A stretch of DNA of 64,000 nt. Source: Notolepis coatsorum. Its lineage: Eukaryota; Chordata; Actinopteri; Aulopiformes; Paralepididae. Position numbers and translations under genes: made by a program. The notes under the pieces are model-generated. The model did not search any database and was not told the DNA's origin. It saw nothing but the letters and a program-made list of their open reading frames with translations. The stretch covers positions 150,276,576 through 150,340,575 of the forward strand of contig OZ020590.1 of assembly GCA_963971535.1 (NCBI GenBank). The letters run 5' to 3'. Positions 1 through 10,842 of the stretch are shown here, in pieces (the first letter of the stretch is position 1; every line of letters starts with the position of its first letter).

Positions 1-14
1 ATCGAGCATCCCTA
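1..14. mobile_element. Right end of a hAT-like MITE (cut by window start)
   Basis: The first 14 bases (ATCGAGCATCCCTA) match the right end of the complete element at 50845-51196, which ends ATATCGAGCATCCCTA. The rest lies outside the window, so no target duplication can be tested. Confidence 0.8.
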
Positions 15-265
15 CTTAAAACCAACCATAACCCTAACCATAACGTTAAAGCCAACCATAACTCTAACCATAACCTTAAAGCCAACCATAACCCTAATAA
101 CCATAACCTTAAAACCAACCATAACCCTAATAACCATAACCTTAAAGCCAACATTAACCCTAACATGGCTGGTATAGTGCACCGTAACTGCACCTTCATA
201 CCTGCGTGTCACCATCGCCATTTATTGTGACACTGACACGCTATCCTGTAGCGGCGGACGTATTT
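15..265 (-). repeat. Dispersed repeat with degenerate GGTTA-type tail, copy 1
   Basis: Bases 15-165 are a degenerate tandem repeat of AACCATAACCCTAA and AACCTTAAAGCC blocks, a telomere-like composition. Bases 165-265 hold a unique head. Read on the minus strand (CTACAGGATAGC, then GTGTCAGTGTCAC, then GGTATGAAGGTGCA) the segment matches 23090-23345 on the plus strand, including the GGTTATGGTTAGGG-type tail. It is therefore one repeat family in two orientations. No coding content was seen and the family is not recognised by name. Confidence 0.75.
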
Positions 266-897
<632 letters not shown>

Positions 898-901
898 AAA
901 T

Positions 902-1307
902 TAAGGCTGTCAAAATCAATGCTTTAACTTTGGAGATTAATTTAAATTATTTAAAGCATTAAAATAAATTAATCTAGATTAATCTATGGAGTGAAAAATC
1001 TTCAATCTTAGTGCCGCGGATATAAGAGAGAGGTCTAGCTGAGTCAATGTTGATGGTTTTGTTGAACATTTGTATTTCACAGGAGAGAAACTGTATTCAA
1101 AGAAAGCTATTAAAATAGTCTTTGAATCTAAATATACTTTCTTTGTGTTGATTTTACATTAATTCCATGATTTTACTCAAGTAAATATCTGTTACAAGCT
1201 TCGGTCTTAAGTGGAAAAATGCTATTTTTTATCTAGATTAATCTAGATTAATTACAGAAAATTGTGAGATTAATTAGTTAATTTTTTTTAATCTATTGAC
1301 AGCACTA
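902..1307 (+). mobile_element. hAT-like MITE with TAAGGCTGTCAA terminus, copy 1
   Basis: The element starts TAAGGCTGTCAAAATCAATG and ends CTATTGACAGCACTA, which are imperfect inverted termini. It is bounded by TTAAAAAT (894-901) and TTACAAAT (1308-1315), an 8-bp target duplication with one mismatch, as expected for the hAT superfamily. It has no coding capacity. The interior repeats AATCTAGATTAATC and contains GCCGCGGATATAAG. A second copy in inverse orientation lies at 12324-12723. Confidence 0.8.
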
Positions 1308-1431
1308 TTACAAATACATGTGTGTTTGACTATGGGGCCAGTCTTTGGAATAAATGTGTTTTTTATTTTATAAGATGCTGCCTTCTGGTTTTGTAAGATG
1401 TTAAACAGAAAATGCCCTCAGCTGATGACAA

Positions 1432-1888
1432 CCAGCAGCGTGGAGCTCAGACCCTGCCTCTTCCCTTCCAGAGACCCATCAGCGTGGAGCTCAGACCCTG
1501 CCTATTCCCTTCCAGAGACCCAGCAGCGTGGAGCTCAGACCATGCCTCTTCCCTTCCAGAGACCCATCAGCGTGGAGCTCAGACCCTGCCTCTTCCCTTC
1601 CAGAGACCCAGCAGCGTGGAGCTCAGACCCTGCCTCTTCCCTTCCAGAGACCCAGCTGCGTGGAGCTCAGACCCTGCCTCTTCCCTTCCAGAGACCCAGC
1701 AGCGTGGAGCTCAGACCCTGCCTATTCCCTTCCAGAGACCCAGCAGTGTGGAGCTCAGACCCTGCCTCTTCCCTGCCAGAGACCCAGCAGCGTGGAGCTC
1801 AGACCCTGCCTCTTCCCTTCCAGAGACCCAGCAGCATGGAGCTCAGACCTTGCCTCTTCCCTTCCAGAGACCCAGCAGTGTGGAGCTC
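1432..1888. repeat. 44-bp minisatellite (about 10 copies)
   Basis: The unit contains GTGGAGCTCAGACCCTGCC and TTCCCTTCCAGAGACCC and repeats every 44 bp with few substitutions. Because 44 is not a multiple of 3 and the unit lacks stops, all three frames stay open. These frames are by-products of the repeat, not evidence of a protein. Confidence 0.95.
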
Positions 1889-2269
1889 TTCAGTCACACA
1901 TAGATCACAGTCTGTGCCATGTCATTAATTAATCCTCTAATTATTTCACTAAGCCGACAGCGTCCTGGGGGTTGATCGATGGCTCGATCTCTTTTGCCCT
2001 ATTGATGTACTGTGTTGTATCCAGTAAATACAGGAGGGAGGAGGGAGGCTTCTCCGGGGACCATGTGATCAGAGAGATACAGATCACCCAACAGGAAGCC
2101 GCCCACAAACACTGGTCTACTTACTAAGCTGGCGGAGGGGCATTTCAAACATGATGTGTAGCCTAAACATCACTTAATAATGTTTTGGAAAAACAAACAA
2201 CCACTTCTGGTCTGCTATTGAGAGAGGACTACATTACCCAGAAGCCATTACTCTGAACAGGACACCAAT

Positions 2270-2273
<4 letters not shown>
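1889..2273. other. Unassigned stretch
   Basis: No gene or recognisable element. GGAGGGAGGAGGGAGGC near 2031-2047 is a short G-rich run, too short to name a quadruplex confidently. Confidence 0.4.

Positions 2274-2345
<72 letters not shown>
2274..2345. repeat. (CT)n microsatellite
   Basis: Pure CT dinucleotide run of about 72 bases. Confidence 0.98.
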
Positions 2346-2348
<3 letters not shown>

Positions 2349-2402
2349 GATCTGATCACGTAGCTCATTTAGTCATTCAGCTGACGTGACACATTGTGTT
2401 GT

Positions 2403-2620
2403 ATGTGCCTTTGCTTATTCACGTATGTGCCTTTGCTTGTACACGTGTGTGCCTTTGCTTATTCACATATGTGCCTTTGCTTATTCACGTATGTGCCTTT
2501 GCTTATTCACATATGTGCCTTTGCTTGTACACGTGTGTGCCTTTGCTTGTACACGTGTGTGCCTTTGCTTGTTCACGTGTGTGCCTTTGCTTGTTCACGT
2601 GTGTGCCTTTGCTTGTACAT
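2403..2620. repeat. 22-bp minisatellite (about 10 copies)
   Basis: The unit ATGTGCCTTTGCTTATTCAC plus 2 bp repeats every 22 bp. The main variants are TATTCAC, TGTACAC and TGTTCAC, and several copies contain an ACGT or CACGTG core. The open frames here are low-complexity by-products. Confidence 0.95.
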
Positions 2621-3420
2621 CGGATGATCATCCGATCAGCTCTATAAAGAAAGGCTGACACAAAATGTATTCCTTTGCCCATGAGGCTGGGCCTATAATG
2701 TTTTCACAGGGGGAGGAGGGCTTGGCCAGTATTTTCAGCCTTAAACGCCGGGGGCCTATTCCGACCAGTGCCTCCTCTTTCACTCGGTGGCCTTACTGAC
2801 ATTTAGCAATTGCACATGCTTGTCATGTCTGGAACGTGAGCACACAGCTTCTGACTTCAGCATCCGATACACAGCTCCAGAGAGGAAACTTTTTAGGATA
2901 GAGGTTGAATTCTTCTCTCGTCGTGTCTCTCTCAACCTTCGGATCCACATCCGGCTCCCTATACAGAATGTTTACAAGAAGACACTGAATGTGACTTTAT
3001 GAGTCACCTCTCCTTTCTTCTCCGACCACCCCCCGCGGCCCCCCGTCCTCCATGACAACATCACCACCGGGGTCTCTTTTATCTCTCAACAGGTGGGCGA
3101 GAGTGTTATTCGCCGCACACACATGATAGGAAGGTTTTGACTCCTCCATATGCTTCCCATCCGGAATGCTGCATTTGCTGCGAACACACACACACTGTAC
3201 GAGGTTTGGGAGAGAGAGAGAGAGAGAGGGAGACGCCGCGGATATTTCTGGTTACGTCCCTGACTCCGTCCCGAACACCGCCCACCACCTAGCAGCCCTG
3301 CTCAGCTGTTTTGGGCCATTCCGCAGCGAGGGGCCATGTGCTACATAGTTCGTCCCACGCCAAGCTGTAGTAGTAGCGCCGGTATTCATGTGATGATTTT
3401 ATTGCTTTTCACCGTCTTCC
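2621..3420. other. Unassigned, moderately CpG-rich stretch
   Basis: No gene was recognised. It holds a short GA run (3208-3228) and scattered CpG dinucleotides. Short open frames have no recognisable domain and no supporting splice or start context. Confidence 0.4.
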
Positions 3421-3437
3421 GGGGGGGGGGGGGGGGG
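3421..3437. repeat. Poly(G) tract, 17 bp
   Basis: Uninterrupted G17, one of several long G or C homopolymers in the window. The length may be inaccurate because such runs are hard to sequence. Confidence 0.9.
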
Positions 3438-3499
3438 AGATCTCAAACAGCAACGTTTGTGTCAGATGGAAATAATCGTATTAGCGGCGCTCCGATTGA

Positions 3500-3625
3500 C
3501 CAGATTCAGATTCAGATTCGGAGTTTTATTTGCCACATGGAAGCAATGCAATCATACAGTTTTCATACAAAATCACGAATACATTTCTACCGTGGGCAAA
3601 AGGAGCAGGAAGAAGAATAAATCTT
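3500..3625 (-). mobile_element. LINE 3' end, minus orientation
   Basis: CAGATTCAGATTCAGATTCG followed by GAGTTTTATTTGCCACATG is the reverse-oriented tail of a LINE ending in short tandem repeats (CTGAAT type). The tail at 59850-59873 uses the same hexamer in plus orientation. The copy is truncated, without recognisable coding sequence. Confidence 0.6.
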
Positions 3626-3719
3626 ATTTATTAAACAGACATGTATTAAATCTCAGTTGATCCTATTTGTATAACACCCTCTCCCTCCTCTGTGTTCTAT
3701 GTTCTTTTTTTATTCTAAT

Positions 3720-3974
3720 TATTACGAGCGTCTTGTTTTCACACCGCCGTCGTGGCCGGGGGACAGGTTCTTGATCCCAGCGGCGCGACGGCCGGTTAAA
3801 CGGAGGTCAAACAAACACGCGTAAAGATGGGGTTAGCGTGTTAAATTCCTCCGCGGCGGAGCCCTGCGTCTCGCAGAAGAACGCTCTGTGGAGAGAATAT
3901 CTCCACGAATCAAAACAAGACCGAGAGCGGCCGGCCGGCCGGGGCTTTAAGTGCTTCCTCTCGCGTCCGTACCA
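3720..3974. other. Small CpG-rich segment
   Basis: Dense CpG dinucleotides, including CCGCCGTCGTGGCC, CGGCGCGACGGCCGG and CCGGCCGGCCGGGG. This resembles a short CpG island, but no downstream exon, TATA box or conserved ORF was seen. It could equally be GC-rich repeat debris. Confidence 0.35.
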
Positions 3975-4040
3975 CCTCCTCCTCCTCCTCCTCCTCCTCC
4001 TCCTCCTCCTCCTCCTCCTCCTCCTCCTCCTCCTCCTCCT
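3975..4040. repeat. (CCT)n microsatellite
   Basis: About 22 uninterrupted CCT triplets. Confidence 0.97.
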
Positions 4041-4096
4041 TCGCTCGGCCGTTTACTGTCTTTGCCGTAAAATGTCAGACGGTAGGTGACGCGCCC

Positions 4097-4099
<3 letters not shown>

Positions 4100-4132
<33 letters not shown>
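4100..4132. repeat. (GA)n microsatellite
   Basis: Pure GA run. It is followed at 4203-4227 by interrupted G homopolymers. Confidence 0.95.
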
Positions 4133-4134
<2 letters not shown>

Positions 4135-4504
4135 CCCTACATGCCATTCAGGGAGTGCTACAAAACATTTGCTCTCGGGGCGGGTAGCGAAGCCTCCGGG
4201 GGCTGGGGGGGGCCGGGGGGGGGGGGGCACCATCAGCACTTGTCCTGAGGCACGGCATGGGAGAATTAACTACTGGCATATTTTAAGTTTTTCTTTCTTA
4301 TATTAAAATATATTTCGTTTTTAAGGATAGGCAAAAATAACCATGTGCTTCAGCTTATTCCTTTTTTTCTGTCGTTGATTTTGGATTTTGTGTGTGAGCT
4401 TGCCTTGAATATGTACATTTGTGATTTCTTATTTAATTTAAAAAAAATATTGCAAGTCCACATGGGTGTGTTTGATTTGTCTGTAAACAAGACCGAAAAA
4501 TTAA

Positions 4505-4506
<2 letters not shown>

Positions 4507-4535
<29 letters not shown>

Positions 4536-4684
4536 AAGAAGAAGAAGAAGAAGAAGAAGAAGAAGAAGAAGAAGAAGAAGAAGAAGAAGAAGAAAGAAGA
4601 AGAAGAAGAAGAAGAAGAAGAAGAAGAAGAAGAAGAAGAAGAAGAAGAAGAAGAAGAAGAAGAAGAAGAAGAAGAAGAAGAAGA
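4507..4684. repeat. (GAA)n microsatellite, 178 bp
   Basis: Long GAA/AGA triplet run with one phase slip near 4594 (GAAGAAAGAAG). The plus strand is entirely purine, so it is a plausible triplex-forming tract by analogy with other GAA repeats. It abuts a LINE RT fossil on its right. Confidence 0.97.
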
Positions 4685-4689
4685 TATTA

Positions 4690-5106
4690 CTAGAGGGAAA
4701 CGAAGACCCAGAAGATGCAGCATCCTGTAGGTCAAAAAGTAACCAAGACACAGCCTGCAAAATGTTAGCGAAACTCCTTACTTCTAGACTTATTGTGGGA
4801 CATGACCAGACTGGCAAAACAGGCAGTCAAATTAAAACATCAGGAGACTACTGAGTATCTTACAGTATGTTAAGATTAAGAAGCTCTGTGCTTTAGTGGT
4901 AATGTTAGATGCAGAAAAAGCCTTCGATCATAAGTTAATTTGTTTAGAATGTTAATAAATGAGTTTTCTTTTGGAGGGGGATTTATTGATTGGGTGAAAT
5001 TGCTACACTCTGTTCAGATACAAGATGTTTCACCTGGTGCCGGATCAAACAGCCTCACTCTGAGCTGCCAAGAGGCCTAGAGGAGGGCTACGTGGTGTCA
5101 GGTTTG
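4690..5106 (+). pseudogene. L1-like LINE reverse transcriptase fossil
   Basis: Broken frames resemble the RT region of L1/Tx1-type LINEs. The first (about 4725-4830) reads KMLAKLLTSRL then HDQTG, the segment before RT motif A. After a frameshift, 4881-4928 reads ALVVMLDAEKAFD, the characteristic L1 RT motif A with its catalytic aspartate. Further on, frames resemble GGGFIDWVKLLHS, the block that follows. Several stops and frameshifts show it is dead. A hAT element inserted just downstream at 5115. The assignment is from remembered family motifs, not a search. Confidence 0.7.
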
Positions 5107-5366
5107 GTCAGATATAGGGCTGCTGCAACTAACGATTATTTTGGTAGTCGACTAATCTGTTGATTCTTTTTTCGATTAGTCGACTAATCTAACGATTATT
5201 TCTGTCACACCCTCCATCGCTGCTTCCTGTGGGCGCGGCTCCTTTTCCGGGCTCTTAGCAGACTTCTTAGCTTAACATAACAGACCGACAGTAAGTTTGG
5301 TGGAACTAATGGGATAACTGGGGTTGCAACAAAAGTGCAACTAGGGCTAAAAACACAATGAAATAA

Positions 5367-5478
<112 letters not shown>

Positions 5479-5524
5479 TATCCTTCTTAGCAAACTTCTT
5501 AGCTTAACATCCCAGGGAAGGGAA

Positions 5525-5698
5525 CTAATGTGATAACTGGGGATGTTGTTTGCTCCTGACAAGAGTCTCAAAGTCTGGGGTGATGGTAGACAAAGCAACT
5601 CTGAGGTCATGCTCAATGTCCAATCTGTTCATCTGCTTTGTCTTCAGCTGGACCAGAGCTGAGAAGCCACTTTCACAAAGATAGGTAGTGCAAAAAAA
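5525..5698 (-). pseudogene. hAT transposase C-terminal dimerisation domain remnant
   Basis: The minus-strand frame from 5698 to a TAG at 5525-5527 is open for 57 codons. It contains YLCESGFSALVQLKTKQMN, then RLDIEHDLRVALSTITPDF. This is the conserved hAT family dimerisation block (CE-x-FS-x-L, then RN/NRL, then LR-x-AL) typical of Charlie/ZBED-like transposases. The rest of the transposase is deleted, so it cannot be catalytic. The frame has stayed intact to a natural stop, suggesting a young deletion derivative. Confidence 0.85.
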
Positions 5699-5843
5699 TA
5701 AATATTATAAAAAAAATTAAATAAAAAAAATGATTTTTTTCTCTTTTTTTTATGACGCATCGACGCAAAAATTCTGCGTCTACGAGTTTTTATGATCGAC
5801 GTCGTCGATTATGTCGACTAATCGTTGCAGCCCTAGTCAGATA

Positions 5844-6117
5844 TAATATAACTGATAGAGCATAGAGACCCTCATCTGCACCTTTGTTTATACATCTCAT
5901 ATTTTTATATTGAGACTTAATTATATTGTTTACACTGTACATTTTTTCTCATATTTCTATATTCAGATCCAATTTTATTGCCTATAAATTTATGTTCTTG
6001 TATATTTCTACTATTACCCTGCCCATACCTGTACCTCCCCTCCCCTCCCCGTTATATATGACACTCACATTTCCCCAAGGGGATCAATCAGATAATATCT
6101 TATCTTATCTTAATCAA
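5844..6117 (+). mobile_element. 5'-truncated LINE 3' end with ATCTT tail, copy 1
   Basis: The segment ATAACTGATAGAGC to TTTCCCCAAGGGGATCAAT plus (ATCTT)n matches copies at 37042-37314 and 38400-38633. All three share ATTACCCTGCCCATACCTGT or the equivalent C-rich block, then CCCCAAGGGGATCAATAAAG. It is a LINE 3' untranslated region ending in a short tandem repeat; no ORF remains. Confidence 0.75.
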
Positions 6118-6558
6118 TTTCACAGTCATTCGCAACACGGTTCTGTATTGAGTCTGAAAATGTACTTTTGAATCATACACAGTGATTTGCAACACATCTC
6201 ACTATCATTTAAATCCAAGTATACTGTTGTTTTTGACCAAATGTGTATTTTTCCAAAGTGAATCCCAAGTATTTCCAAAGCACAGCAGTGCCCCAGATGA
6301 GCACACATGTGTCTCTCCTAAAGGTCCAAGAACTGATCTCAAAAGTTTATATTAGCTTGGTAGGCCTACTAATCCACTTTGAGCCTCGTCCAAGCCTCCA
6401 CATTTCTTGGCTCTGCCGTTAGCAGGAGGTTCCTGGTAACTGTGTCTTTGGAATGTTATACATAATGAAATAACTCAGGTAAACTCAACAGTGGAAAGAT
6501 TTTGTGGACTGGAATATCAACAAGAGAATTCTGTGCAGATGCGGAGAAGAATGGGGAT
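6118..6558. other. Unassigned stretch
   Basis: No gene or element was recognised; ordinary AT-rich sequence before the 62-bp minisatellite. Confidence 0.4.
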
Positions 6559-7273
6559 GACGGTCGATAACAGATCACACACGGTCAGCCACAGCAGATT
6601 ATAACAGCGTTATGAGTAGGGATGGGTACCTTTCACATTTGAACCGATACCGGTACCCAACGGTACCTTTTTTCGGTACTTTAGTCTCAAGAAATTTAAT
6701 TTACCTACCTCAGTCGTAAAGAAAAATCCAAACTTCAAATAACTACAATTTCGACAGTTTTCGGCTTGTCATTGCTCCGACTGCTTTGTTGTTGAATCAA
6801 GTCAAATCCTAGGTAAGCATATATTGTGCGTGTGAACGTTGACATGAAAAGAAAAAAGTTAAAAAAAAATAAAAAATAAAAAATAAAAATAATAATTTTT
6901 TTTTTTTTTTTTTTTTTTTCGGTTTCTCACTTGATTCGATACTCGGTAGTACCGACGTGTTTCGGTTCTGTACCTCAAAAGTACCGAATTCGGTACCCAT
7001 CCCTAGTTATGAGACGGCATAGTTGATAACAGATCACACACGGTCAGATACAGCGGATTATAACAGCGTTATGAGACGGCATAGTTGATAACAGATCACA
7101 CACGGTCAGATACAGCGGATTATAACAGCGTTATTATGAGACGGCATAGTTGATAACAGATCACACACGGTCAGCCACAGCAGATTATAACAGCGTTATG
7201 AGACGGCATAGTTGATAACAGATCACACACGGTCAGCCACAGCAGATTATAACAGCGTTATGATGAGACGGCA
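6559..7273. repeat. 62-bp minisatellite interrupted by a MITE
   Basis: Units contain GATAACAGATCACACACGGTC and ATTATAACAGCGTTATGAGAC. GATAACAG recurs at 6565, 7025, 7087, 7152 and 7214, giving 62-bp spacing (65 once through an extra TTA). Removing the MITE at 6617-7005 and one copy of its target duplication restores a continuous repeat unit, so the array predates the insertion. Confidence 0.93.
6617..7005. mobile_element. hAT-like MITE inside the 62-bp minisatellite
   Basis: It starts TAGGGATGGGTACC and ends GGTACCCATCCCTA, perfect 14-bp inverted termini, with the palindromic CGGTACC motif repeated inside. A perfect 8-bp duplication GTTATGAG flanks it (6609-6616 and 7006-7013). It has no coding sequence; the centre is A- and T-rich. 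Both hAT features, 8-bp TSD and short TIR, are visible. Confidence 0.93.
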
Positions 7274-7624
7274 TAACCTCTCTGGTGTACCATCTCACAT
7301 GAGAGATAGAATTTTGGGAACTATAGACATTCCAACAATGATGTAACAACAATGGCTGCTGTATTGGCCATTGAAAGCTACGCAGTTCCAGAATTCCAAG
7401 ATGGAATTCAGAGAGAGAGAACATTCCGAAAAGCATACAGCTGAAAGGGAGAGCCCATATAACAGGCGCTACGCTATAACATCTGACGTCTCATTATGGA
7501 GCAAGAGACACGGCCCTATTATGATGTAACCGCCATTCAGTCTGTACGTTGATAGGACAATATAATCTATAACGTAAGTGTAAATAGTTACTATTTCTCA
7601 GTGGGTGATCAATAAGCAGGGAGA
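7274..7624. other. Unassigned stretch
   Basis: No recognisable element or gene. It has one short inverted pair (CCATCTCACATGAGAG) only. Confidence 0.4.
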
Positions 7625-7862
7625 AAAAATCTTTTTTTTACTGTATTTATTTACTGTATATTTTATTCCATTTTTTTTTCATTCTATTTTATTCGACTCT
7701 TATCTTAGGCAATTTGATTTGATTTGTTTTGTTATTCTTATTCGTGACCTGTTCTGTCGAAATGTTTAAATGCTGAGCGATTTGCAGTGTCAAATTTCCC
7801 TCTGGATATTAAAAGTATTTCTACTCTATTCTATTCTATTCTATTCTATTCTATTCTATCTA
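7625..7862 (+). mobile_element. LINE-like 3' end with CTATT tail
   Basis: The AT-rich segment ends AATTTCCCTCTGGATATTAA followed by eight or so CTATT pentamers (7821-7860). A 3' untranslated region ending in a short tandem repeat is the usual form of 5'-truncated L2-like LINEs in fish. No coding part is left. Confidence 0.6.
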
Positions 7863-9482
7863 TTAACAGGCAAGGTGGCTGATTTTTGGAGACAGATTTT
7901 AAACCAGCCAAAAATGATAAACAGATTTTTTTGAATATATCCATGTGTTATTATTATAATTAATATATAATACTCTCATATGCTATTTTCAATGAATATC
8001 ATAAACAACACGTTATGCATCATTTTGAGTGGATTGAAGAAATGAATCAACGTTAATCGTTTAATTAGTAATCTCACTGTGAAATCCCGCAAGGCGTGAG
8101 TTGTTGCAGGAAGACGACACTGGAAGCTGTGGAGCACGAGAGCAGAAGTAGGATTCTATGGATAGTACGCTAACGTCACCACGAAAGGTGTGTTGCGTTG
8201 GGATACAGCCCGCCGCTTAGTGTTATCTAAAGCCCTTTTCAGACATGCACTCGGGACAACGCACTGAGAACCAGGTGCAGGAATCACCTGGAGTTGCCTT
8301 TTGGATATAAACGTACTAGCACGCACACAGCATGCGATTATCATCCATGTCATCATGGCATGACGCAGAAAGCCGAGTCTGTCCGTGTTCGTGCATTTCC
8401 AAATTGTTCCAACAACATGTCGCCCCACTTTGCATAGCGTTCGTAGACTATTGATACGGACGAAATATGCCATTCCGTGAGCGGAGAGACATGCTGCAGA
8501 CAGAGTGGAGGTAATAATGTAATGGTCACTGACTGTTTTGACTGACAATACGCACTAAGCATCGGGTACATGTGCTGTGCATTGTCATTGCTGCTGTCAT
8601 GCTCTTTAACCTCTTGACGTATATACTGTACGTCCCGGCGTGCCCACCGGCGGAACGCACAAAGTCACGGCACTTTTCGAGCGTCTCTGGCGGCTCGGGA
8701 CTGCATTTTTCGCCAAACATATAAATATACGTAAAGATGATCACCCCGGACTCCCGACGCTCCAGAACTGCCAATCATCAACTGCCAATCAACTGCCAAT
8801 CATTTGCATTAGTAACTTCAGAATATTATCTTTCAAAAGAGACCAGGCGTATGCATGTGCTATAAGTATAAAGTATAAAGCTAAGCGTCTGCAAAAAAAC
8901 GTCCTCAAGTTCAAGTAAAAAAAATTGCCACTTTTCTGGGTGCCTGTTATACGTTTTAAAAATAGATTTCCCTAATTCAAAAAGTTTGCTCCTAATTTGT
9001 TTTTACAAGCCAGAGTGGCTGAGCAGCCTCCATAATTCACCGGCCAAAGAGGAAATCTACACTCCATCGGCGCTTGGCGCTGGGTCATTTTGTTCCCCCG
9101 TCAATAAGGTCTTTATCCTATAGGTCTAATACATCATGGATGTTTGCTTTAAGTGTAATGTGTTAGCAAGAATGTAATTAGAATCAATCAATAGACCATT
9201 AATACTTGTATGTTGTAGCTTGTAGACAGACAGGGTTTGACCCGGTCTGGCCCGGCCCGGCCTGCTTGTGAGGCTCTGGGCGACGTGCACACAGACCGCA
9301 CAGAATGACTGATGACTAATCTGTTGAAATAAAATTCCAAACAATCATATAGGCAGCAGCTCGACTCTCTTCCTGGACGTCCATTATTCTGTCAGCAGGA
9401 ATGACCCCTCACATCATTTAAACTGGGCTTCGGGCCATTAACCCCTTCGGGTGCACCTTTTTTTGTCTTTGGAACGTGTTTT
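7863..9482. other. Unassigned 1.6 kb
   Basis: No gene supported. Short frames (largest 130 codons, minus strand, 8156-8548) show no domain or bias. Locally repeated CTGCCAATCA occurs at 8766-8801. A GC-rich patch CCGGTCTGGCCCGGCCCGGC lies at 9242-9261. Confidence 0.4.
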
Positions 9483-9712
9483 TAAGTTAACCCTTTCACT
9501 ACCACACTATAGAAGGTTTAAACCCTTCACTACCACACCACACTACCAAAAGTTGGTTAACCCTTTCACTGCGACAATACAGAGAATGTTAACCCTTTCA
9601 CTGCCACACACGACAAAGGGTTAACCCTTTCACAACCGCACACTAATCAAATCATAATCAAATCAAATTCATTTGTAAGGCCCGACAACACACATGTTAA
9701 TGTCCCCATGGG
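9483..9712. repeat. Degenerate AACCCTTTCACT minisatellite
   Basis: GGTTAACCCTTTCACTRCCAC-type units recur about every 40-50 bp with variable spacers. The same unit forms both arms of the palindrome at 9713-9876. Confidence 0.75.
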
Positions 9713-9876
9713 CCAAGACGGAATTCCGATGAACCCTTTCACTACCACACTACGGAAGGTTAACCCTTTCACCGCCACACCATACAGACGGTTAACCTGT
9801 GTGAAAGGGTGAAGTGAAAAGGGTTAACCTTCTGTATAGTATGGTAGTGAAAGGGTTCATCGGAATTCCGTCTTGG
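9713..9876. repeat. 164-bp near-perfect palindrome
   Basis: The left arm starts CCAAGACGGAATTCCGATGA and continues with AACCCTTTCACTACCA. The right arm ends TCATCGGAATTCCGTCTTGG. The outer 36-37 bp of each arm match perfectly, and the inner parts match imperfectly around a centre near 9795. This could extrude as a hairpin or cruciform. No transposon termini or duplication were found. Confidence 0.9.
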
Positions 9877-10642
9877 AACTCTAAACCTCTCTACGGCTCT
9901 CAATCGCCAGTAGGCATTTATTGTGACATCATCATCATCATCATTAGTCATCGGTTCTCAAAATGTAAAATAGGGTTGAACCGGGCCGCAGGCCATCACA
10001 GAGTACTGACTCTGAAGACGTGTAACGACTGAAGATAAAATACTATCGGCGTCAGTCGCCATCCTGTCCAGGTGCAGGACACCGACAACAGATCTGGAAC
10101 CAGCTCCACCACTTTGCTATCACCAAATGAATCAACGGGAATAAGCCAGTCCACTCACTTGAACCACCACAGGGGGGGCTGGAGGCTCACAGACTGGTGA
10201 CTGTGTCCCCTCGTACTTCTCTCAGTACTTGAGAAGAAGAAAAAAACCAAAGTTAGGCCGCCAGACCCTGAGGGGAGTGACCAGTTCATCACATGCTATT
10301 CTGTCCTTATACACACCAGTGAATAACTCGCTTACATTTTTCTTTCCTGTGGGACATTATTTTGTCTATGTATTTTAAATACATTAGTGTATTATATAAT
10401 GTTATTGGAAAATGTCTTACGAACTATACGCTTCAAATATCACCCAATAATTTGTTACATTTTACAAAAATGAAAAACTTCACATTCACTTTAACTCTGG
10501 CAACAAATCACATCACCCCCCCCCCCCCCCTCCCCCTCTCTGTTAACATAATAGATTCAGCTGGTTACATTAGAACCATGCACACATATATACAAATATA
10601 GATCTGCTCAGAGAGAGACAGAGAGAGAGAGAGAGACAGAGA
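9877..10642. other. Unassigned stretch with C16 and GA tracts
   Basis: No gene recognised. It contains poly(C) at 10515-10530 and an impure GA run from about 10609 that enters the assembly gap. Confidence 0.4.
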
Positions 10643-10842
10643 NNNNNNNNNNNNNNNNNNNNNNNNNNNNNNNNNNNNNNNNNNNNNNNNNNNNNNNNNN
10701 NNNNNNNNNNNNNNNNNNNNNNNNNNNNNNNNNNNNNNNNNNNNNNNNNNNNNNNNNNNNNNNNNNNNNNNNNNNNNNNNNNNNNNNNNNNNNNNNNNNN
10801 NNNNNNNNNNNNNNNNNNNNNNNNNNNNNNNNNNNNNNNNNN
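10643..10842. other. Assembly gap, 200 N
   Basis: Exactly 200 undetermined bases, probably a fixed-size placeholder, beginning within a GA-rich run. The true length is unknown. Confidence 0.99.

Noticed and set aside
3720-4100. CpG-island promoter of a host gene
   Set aside because: CpG density is raised, but no exon, splice pattern or core promoter followed, so I kept it only as a composition note.
4350-4854. Arg/Lys- or Phe/Leu-rich protein
   Set aside because: Mostly GAA-repeat translation; only the 3' flank has meaning, as LINE RT debris in changing frames.
8156-8548. 130-codon minus-strand frame as a gene
   Set aside because: No recognisable domain and no codon or splice support; length is within chance for this much sequence.
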